In this document: piece after piece, positions 60,447 through 64,000 of the stretch | How the letters are laid out: the number at the start of each line of letters is the position of its first letter | Position numbering within the stretch: the stretch's first letter is position 1 | Assembly: GCA_964400735.1 (NCBI GenBank) | Contig: CAYNVQ010000001.1 | Span: 558,001-622,000 of the forward strand | Origin: CAYNVQ01 sp964400735 | GTDB taxonomy: Bacteria; Acidobacteriota; Aminicenantia; Aminicenantales; Aminicenantaceae | DNA: 64,000 bases | Direction of reading: 5' to 3' | Translations under genes and position numbers: made by a program | The notes under the pieces: model-generated | Databases searched by the model: none | What the model saw: only the letters and a program-made list of their open reading frames with translations | Told to the model about the DNA's origin: nothing

Positions 60447-60858
60447 CCTGTGTTAGTCACGAGTCAAGACCAATCCATCTCGACTGCCAAAGTGGACGAG
60501 TAGGAGGGCATTTCGGCTTCCGAAAGGAAAGAATGCCGCTCAATTTAATAATGAAAAAGCCCCATGACCATTCATAAGATTTGCATCGAGAGCACAGCCC
60601 ATCTATCGGCAAGCTAAAACCATGCGGCTCTCGGTCTTCCTTGACAACTCCTAAAGGAAGATTATATAAGATAAGGTTCTGAGTTTTACAGAAAAGCTTC
60701 TCGTTTCCTAACAAGCTTCGTATGGAATAGGGCTGGCAGTAAAGCGGACTTTCGTATGAGGAGAAAAACGAGCATAATAAGAATGTCATCTTCTATGACG
60801 ATATCACCGAAACGACTGAATATTTTGTTCCGGAATTGGATGGAGGTTACGCATATTC
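60447..60858. other. Non-coding gap with several small hairpins
   Basis: No coding frame supported. Visible structures are TTTCGG-CTT-CCGAAA (60511-60525) nested with GGCATT/AATGCC (60507-60512 and 60532-60537). CGAGAGC/GCTCTCG (60587-60593 and 60627-60633) closes a 33-base segment. Two related 10-base words, CTTCGTATGG and TTTCGTATGA, occur at 60717-60726 and 60751-60760. The stretch may be the leader of the ATP-grasp operon; nothing matches a riboswitch or RNA family I know. Confidence 0.35.
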
Positions 60859-61911
60859 ATGAAAGTAGCTGTTGTTTACAATCGCGATAAAAAAGGGACA
60901 ATCAATGTCTTCGGTATGCAGAACAAGGAATGGTACCCGGAACAGACAATCCATAAGGTTATCCAAGCTCTAGAGTCAGGTGGACATACGGTTCAGGACA
61001 TTCCGGCGGATCGTTTCCTCTTAGCAAAGTTGAACCATTTTTTGCCGAAACTTTCCAAAAGACGACCTAATGGGATCGTTCTGAATCTGGCTTTAGGAGT
61101 TCAGGGAAAATGCCGCTACACCCATGTGCCGGCTATGCTTGAGCTGGCCGGAATTCCCTATACGGGTTCCAATCCGATGGGACATACTCTTGCTCAAGAC
61201 AAAGTCGTCGCTAAACAGATCCTTATGGCTTCGAACCTACCCACACCGAATTACCATGTCTATCTGGAACCGGAACTGGATGCTCCCTACCTGAACTACC
61301 CTGTCATTGTCAAGCCCAGAGGAGAAGCGGGAAGTTTTGGACTGAGGATCGTCAGGGATGACACCTCGCTCAAGGATGCAGTAGCTGAAATCATCAAAGA
61401 ATACAAGCAGCCCGCTTTGGCCGAGGAATTCATCGAAGGCCGGGAAGTAAATGTGGGTATCTTGGGCAACTGCCCTGCTCAGGCTTTTCCGGTGTTGGAA
61501 CTGGTCTTTGAAAAAAAGCAAGATACCATCTACGACCATGAAACGAAATTTCACCTGCACCACGGGAAAAAAGTGAAAAAGGTCTGTCCGGCTGAACTGC
61601 CGAAGGAAACTGCCGCCTATATTCAGAAGCTGGCGGTTTCTACCTTCGAGGTTTTGGATAACTACGACTTCGGCCGGGTTGATTTTCGTTTGGATCAGTA
61701 CAACCAACCCTACATCCTGGAGATGAACTCCATGGCCAGCCTTAACAACAATTCCTCTTTTGTCACAGCTGCAAGGGAGGCCGGATACACCTACAATAAG
61801 CTCGTCAATCAGATCATCGAGGTGGCTGTCCAGCGTTATGCAAAAGAAGAACCTGATTTCTTTTCCCAGGATAATCATTGCGAAGAGAAAAAATTCAGTA
61901 ACAAACATTAG
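60859..61911 (+). CDS. D-Ala-D-Ala ligase-like ATP-grasp enzyme
   Basis: 350 aa. N-terminal pre-ATP-grasp domain ('VYNRDKKGTINVFGMQNKEW'), ATP-binding strand 'YPVIVKPRGEAGSFGLRIV', 'LAEEFIEGREVNVGIL' and C-terminal metal site 'PYILEMNSMASLNNNSSF'. The fold is that of D-alanine-D-alanine ligase, joining two amino acids or an amino acid to a carboxylate through an acyl phosphate. The substrate loops differ from genuine Ddl ('EMNSMASLNNNS' in place of the usual 'NTMPGLT'), so another amino-acid ligation is likely. A gap of 17 bases separates it from the aminomutase gene. Confidence 0.85.
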   Translation: MKVAVVYNRDKKGTINVFGMQNKEWYPEQTIHKVIQALESGGHTVQDIPADRFLLAKLNHFLPKLSKRRPNGIVLNLALGVQGKCRYTHVPAMLELAGIPYTGSNPMGHTLAQDKVVAKQILMASNLPTPNYHVYLEPELDAPYLNYPVIVKPRGEAGSFGLRIVRDDTSLKDAVAEIIKEYKQPALAEEFIEGREVNVGILGNCPAQAFPVLELVFEKKQDTIYDHETKFHLHHGKKVKKVCPAELPKETAAYIQKLAVSTFEVLDNYDFGRVDFRLDQYNQPYILEMNSMASLNNNSSFVTAAREAGYTYNKLVNQIIEVAVQRYAKEEPDFFSQDNHCEEKKFSNKH

Positions 61912-61928
61912 GTTTTAGGGAGGCAATT

Positions 61929-63206
61929 ATGTCGGTCGTACAAAATCCAGGATCTCCCATGTATGTCCCGGAAAAAAACCGGGAGATAGCACGGGAGCGA
62001 GCCCGGCAACACACAGATATGATAGCCGATTACTTGGAAGTCAAAGATAAAATCCCAACGGGTTATAACCAATGGGACCGTGTTCAAGATCAAAAAAGAA
62101 AGATCTTGAAAGTGCTAGGCGGTACTGAAAAGGACTGGTCGAATTATTTGTGGCATTACAAAAATGCCATCCGTCATACCGACAGCCTCAGCCGTATCAT
62201 CCGATTATCACAGCCAGAAATCCGATCTATCGAAAAGACCGCTTCCCAATACCGCTGGCAAGTCTCGCCCTATTACGCGAGTCTGATGCATCCCGAGGAT
62301 CGAGAGTGCCCTATTTTCATGCAATCGGTTCCCACAATCGCTGAGTACCTTGATCAGGAAGACATAAAGGATCCCTATGCTATCGTGTACAATTCTCCTG
62401 CCCCACTGATCACTCGTCTCTACCCCGACCGTCTGATCATCAATGTGACCAACATGTGTGCTATGTTTTGCCGTCACTGTCTGAGAAAAAAGGATATCGC
62501 CTTGAAAGATATGATCTATCCTCGAGAAGACATCCAGGCTGCCCTGGCCTATATTGCCGAATGCCCTGAGATCCGGGATGTGCTATTAACCGGCGGCGAT
62601 GCCCTTATGTTGTCCGATGAAAACCTCGATTGGATTCTTACCGAGCTGGAAAATATCCCCCATGTGGAGATAAAACGCCTTGGATCGCGAATGTTGGCCA
62701 CCCTCCCTCAAAGGATAACGCCGAATCTCTGTGAAATCTTTAAAAGGCACAAACCTCTGTATCTCAACACCCAGTTCAACCATCCCTTAGAAATCAATCC
62801 GGAATCCGAGAAGGCGGTCGACCGGCTGATCGGGGCAGGAGTTTTGGTCGGTAACCAATCAGTTCTACTCAAAGGTATCAACAATGACAAGAACGTCATG
62901 AAAAAATTGGTCCATGAACTTTTAAGGATCAGAGTGCGGCCCTACTATATATTCAACTGCAAAAAACTTCAGGGAATTCAACATTTTCGGGCTTCCGTGG
63001 GAGAAGGGCTCAACATCATGGAAAATCTCAGAGGATACACATCGGGATTGGGAGTTCCTACCTTCATAATCACTGCACCCGAGGGAAAAGGCAAAACTCC
63101 CATGGCCCCTACTTATCTGATCAACCAGAATCGCGATGGAAAACTCCTCTTCCGAACCTGGGCGGGCCAGGTTTGTGAATACGAGGATGAAGGATTAGAG
63201 ACATAA
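61929..63206 (+). CDS. KamA-family radical SAM aminomutase, probably glutamate 2,3-aminomutase
   Basis: 425 aa. Radical SAM cluster ligands Cys177, Cys181, Cys184 ('CAMFCRHC') and PLP lysine Lys389 in 'APEGKGKTPMAPTY'. In lysine 2,3-aminomutase two Asp residues (293 and 330 in the clostridial enzyme, 37 apart) bind the substrate side-chain amine. The matching positions here, also 37 apart, are Lys345 ('FNCKKLQG') and Thr382 ('IITAPEGK'). Glutamate 2,3-aminomutase is known to replace them with Lys and Asn, so a carboxylate substrate is favoured. GGGAGG precedes ATG 61929. It follows the ATP-grasp gene and precedes a second KamA-like gene. Confidence 0.85.
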   Translation: MSVVQNPGSPMYVPEKNREIARERARQHTDMIADYLEVKDKIPTGYNQWDRVQDQKRKILKVLGGTEKDWSNYLWHYKNAIRHTDSLSRIIRLSQPEIRSIEKTASQYRWQVSPYYASLMHPEDRECPIFMQSVPTIAEYLDQEDIKDPYAIVYNSPAPLITRLYPDRLIINVTNMCAMFCRHCLRKKDIALKDMIYPREDIQAALAYIAECPEIRDVLLTGGDALMLSDENLDWILTELENIPHVEIKRLGSRMLATLPQRITPNLCEIFKRHKPLYLNTQFNHPLEINPESEKAVDRLIGAGVLVGNQSVLLKGINNDKNVMKKLVHELLRIRVRPYYIFNCKKLQGIQHFRASVGEGLNIMENLRGYTSGLGVPTFIITAPEGKGKTPMAPTYLINQNRDGKLLFRTWAGQVCEYEDEGLET

Positions 63207-63235
63207 AAAACCGGAACCCGGCTGCCTGGTTTTTT
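63205..63235 (+). terminator. Terminator after the aminomutase gene
   Basis: AAAAAACCGG and CCTGGTTTTTT pair around a 10-base loop, beginning inside the stop codon. The stem is A/T-rich outside and has a T-run, adequate for factor-independent termination, and the next gene has its own promoter. Confidence 0.6.
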
Positions 63236-63261
63236 ACTTGATGCAGAATAAATGATATAAT
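63233..63261 (+). promoter_or_regulatory. Promoter for the last gene
   Basis: TTTACT at 63233-63238, 17 bases and a consensus TATAAT at 63256-63261. Transcription would begin near 63268, overlapping the tail of the preceding terminator. A small dyad CGAAT-GTATT-ATTCG follows directly at 63264-63278. Confidence 0.5.
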
Positions 63262-63422
63262 ACGAATGTATTATTCGCCACTAAAATAAGCAAAAGTATT
63301 ATCGCGGACAATGGGCTTTTTTAACGAGATCTTATCGTTCCGCGAACTAAAAAGAATGAATTGTATGATAGTACGGCAGAGCCTTTGGTCATCCAATGAC
63401 GCGCGATAGGTCGTACACGATT

Positions 63423-64000
63423 ATGGAAGAAAGAACCAAAGACCGACTGTTAAAAATTCTGGATACCGTCCCTCTATTAAAGAAAATTTTGGTCAGTCCT
63501 ATCCCGCTTAAAGAAAAGCGGAATAAAACCAAGGAGTTGCTGAACAAATTATTGATAGGGACTTTCGATGACAATCCCGCTCTCCCCCCCCTCAAGTGGT
63601 TGCTGGCACGCGACGCTATCCTGGTCTTTCGCAACATCATATCACGCCGGAACGAACAGCTGGCCGGTTTCAGTTTCCTTGGATATCTTGATGATCTAAT
63701 ACAAAGAGGCAAGAAAAAAAACATGGCCAAACCCACGGCTGATTTTTTCGCCGAACTCAAGCATCTCCTTGAAGGAATCGCTGGCCAGGCCGATGTGTAT
63801 CCGAATCAGGCTCCGGCCTTCAGTAAGCATTCAGGCAGAAAGGCAGCGATCTTGCGGTCGGCCGATCTTTCCCGAATGGCCAGGGTCGTGAAAAAATACA
63901 ACGAGAAATATCCCTCTGGATTGGACAATGATATCAAAAGGCTCCGCTACAACAATAAACTAAGAATTCTCCGCTATTTCAATGCCGCCGATTTTGAATG
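63423..64000 (+). CDS. Second KamA-like radical SAM protein, N-terminal part (cut by window edge)
   Basis: An open frame of 192 residues runs to the end of the window without a stop. The last ~45 residues ('KYPSGLDNDIKRLRYNNK', 'LRILRYFNAADFEW') align with residues ~45-75 of the preceding aminomutase ('KIPTGYNQWDRVQDQKRK', 'ILKVLGGTEKDW'). The gene therefore most probably encodes another KamA-type enzyme with an unusual N-terminal helical extension of ~145 residues ('MEERTKDRLLKILDTVPLLK'). ATG 63423 or ATG 63396 can serve as start; neither has a strong ribosome-binding site. The catalytic residues lie beyond the window. Confidence 0.7.
   Translation, partial: MEERTKDRLLKILDTVPLLKKILVSPIPLKEKRNKTKELLNKLLIGTFDDNPALPPLKWLLARDAILVFRNIISRRNEQLAGFSFLGYLDDLIQRGKKKNMAKPTADFFAELKHLLEGIAGQADVYPNQAPAFSKHSGRKAAILRSADLSRMARVVKKYNEKYPSGLDNDIKRLRYNNKLRILRYFNAADFE

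Noticed and set aside
61237..61908. 223-codon open frame on the minus strand inside the ATP-grasp gene
   Set aside because: The plus-strand protein has clear ATP-grasp motifs; the opposite frame shows only low-complexity Phe/Val/Leu runs.

Overview
This 64 kb window reads as a continuous, gene-dense chromosomal segment of a Gram-negative (diderm) bacterium. Diderm traits are BamD, several outer-membrane barrel-like proteins, Sec/Tat-exported multihaem cytochromes and lipoproteins. The mix of a PadR regulator coupled to an ADOP-type FtsX/MacB permease, excisionase-like HTH proteins fused through a membrane helix to TPR arrays, and GTP-dependent PEP carboxykinase suggests the Acidobacteriota/Aminicenantota (OP8) neighbourhood. 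That assignment is inference from gene content. No rRNA, tRNA, CRISPR array or phage was recognised.

Layout. 0-0.9 kb: ArsR regulator plus a Cys/His/Met-rich winged-helix partner. 1-7.3 kb: two HTH-TM-TPR membrane regulators with near-identical HTH modules and matching TTGACA-17-TAAAAT promoters, then an exported metzincin-TPR protein. 7.4-9.9 kb: pckG between two direct copies of a ~200 bp MITE-like element. 9.9-18.5 kb: an efflux operon (HlyD, ABC ATPase, PadR, ADOP permease) divergent from an NtrC-type regulator/kinase pair; the divergent region carries two sigma-54 promoters and a central palindrome. 18.5-27.5 kb: MBL/beta-CASP RNase, half-size permease, alpha/beta hydrolase, a second MacAB-like efflux operon and a 55-aa zinc-ribbon protein. 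27.5-35.9 kb: nuoABCDEFGHI followed by an MBL hydrolase, without nuoJKLMN. 36-40.8 kb: a sulfatase-fold lipoprotein, the relic of a second one, and lpdA. 40.9-51 kb: third MITE-like copy, outer-membrane protein and a seven-gene respiratory cluster (7-haem cytochrome, FeS protein, NrfD, Tat molybdopterin-family protein, beta-propeller, 6-haem NapC-type cytochrome, NarI-HdrD fusion). 51-60.4 kb: threonine aldolase, PASTA protein, sugar epimerase, bamD, barrel protein, subtilase, recN, miaB. 60.8-64 kb: ATP-grasp ligase, a KamA-family aminomutase whose substrate residues point to glutamate rather than lysine, and the start of a second KamA-like gene cut by the window edge.

How the genes work together. 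The nuo genes encode the NADH-oxidising and quinone-reducing arm of complex I. The 42-51 kb cluster looks like a membrane-bound periplasmic electron-transfer complex exchanging electrons between quinone, c-haems and a heterodisulfide-reductase-like module, so the two segments together suggest a flexible anaerobic respiratory chain. The efflux operons, membrane-spanning one-component regulators and two-component system suggest heavy investment in envelope sensing. The most unusual items are the MITE family, the divergent sigma-54 control region, the exported archaemetzincin-spaced protease with TPRs, the Qrc-like redox cluster and the ATP-grasp/aminomutase cluster.
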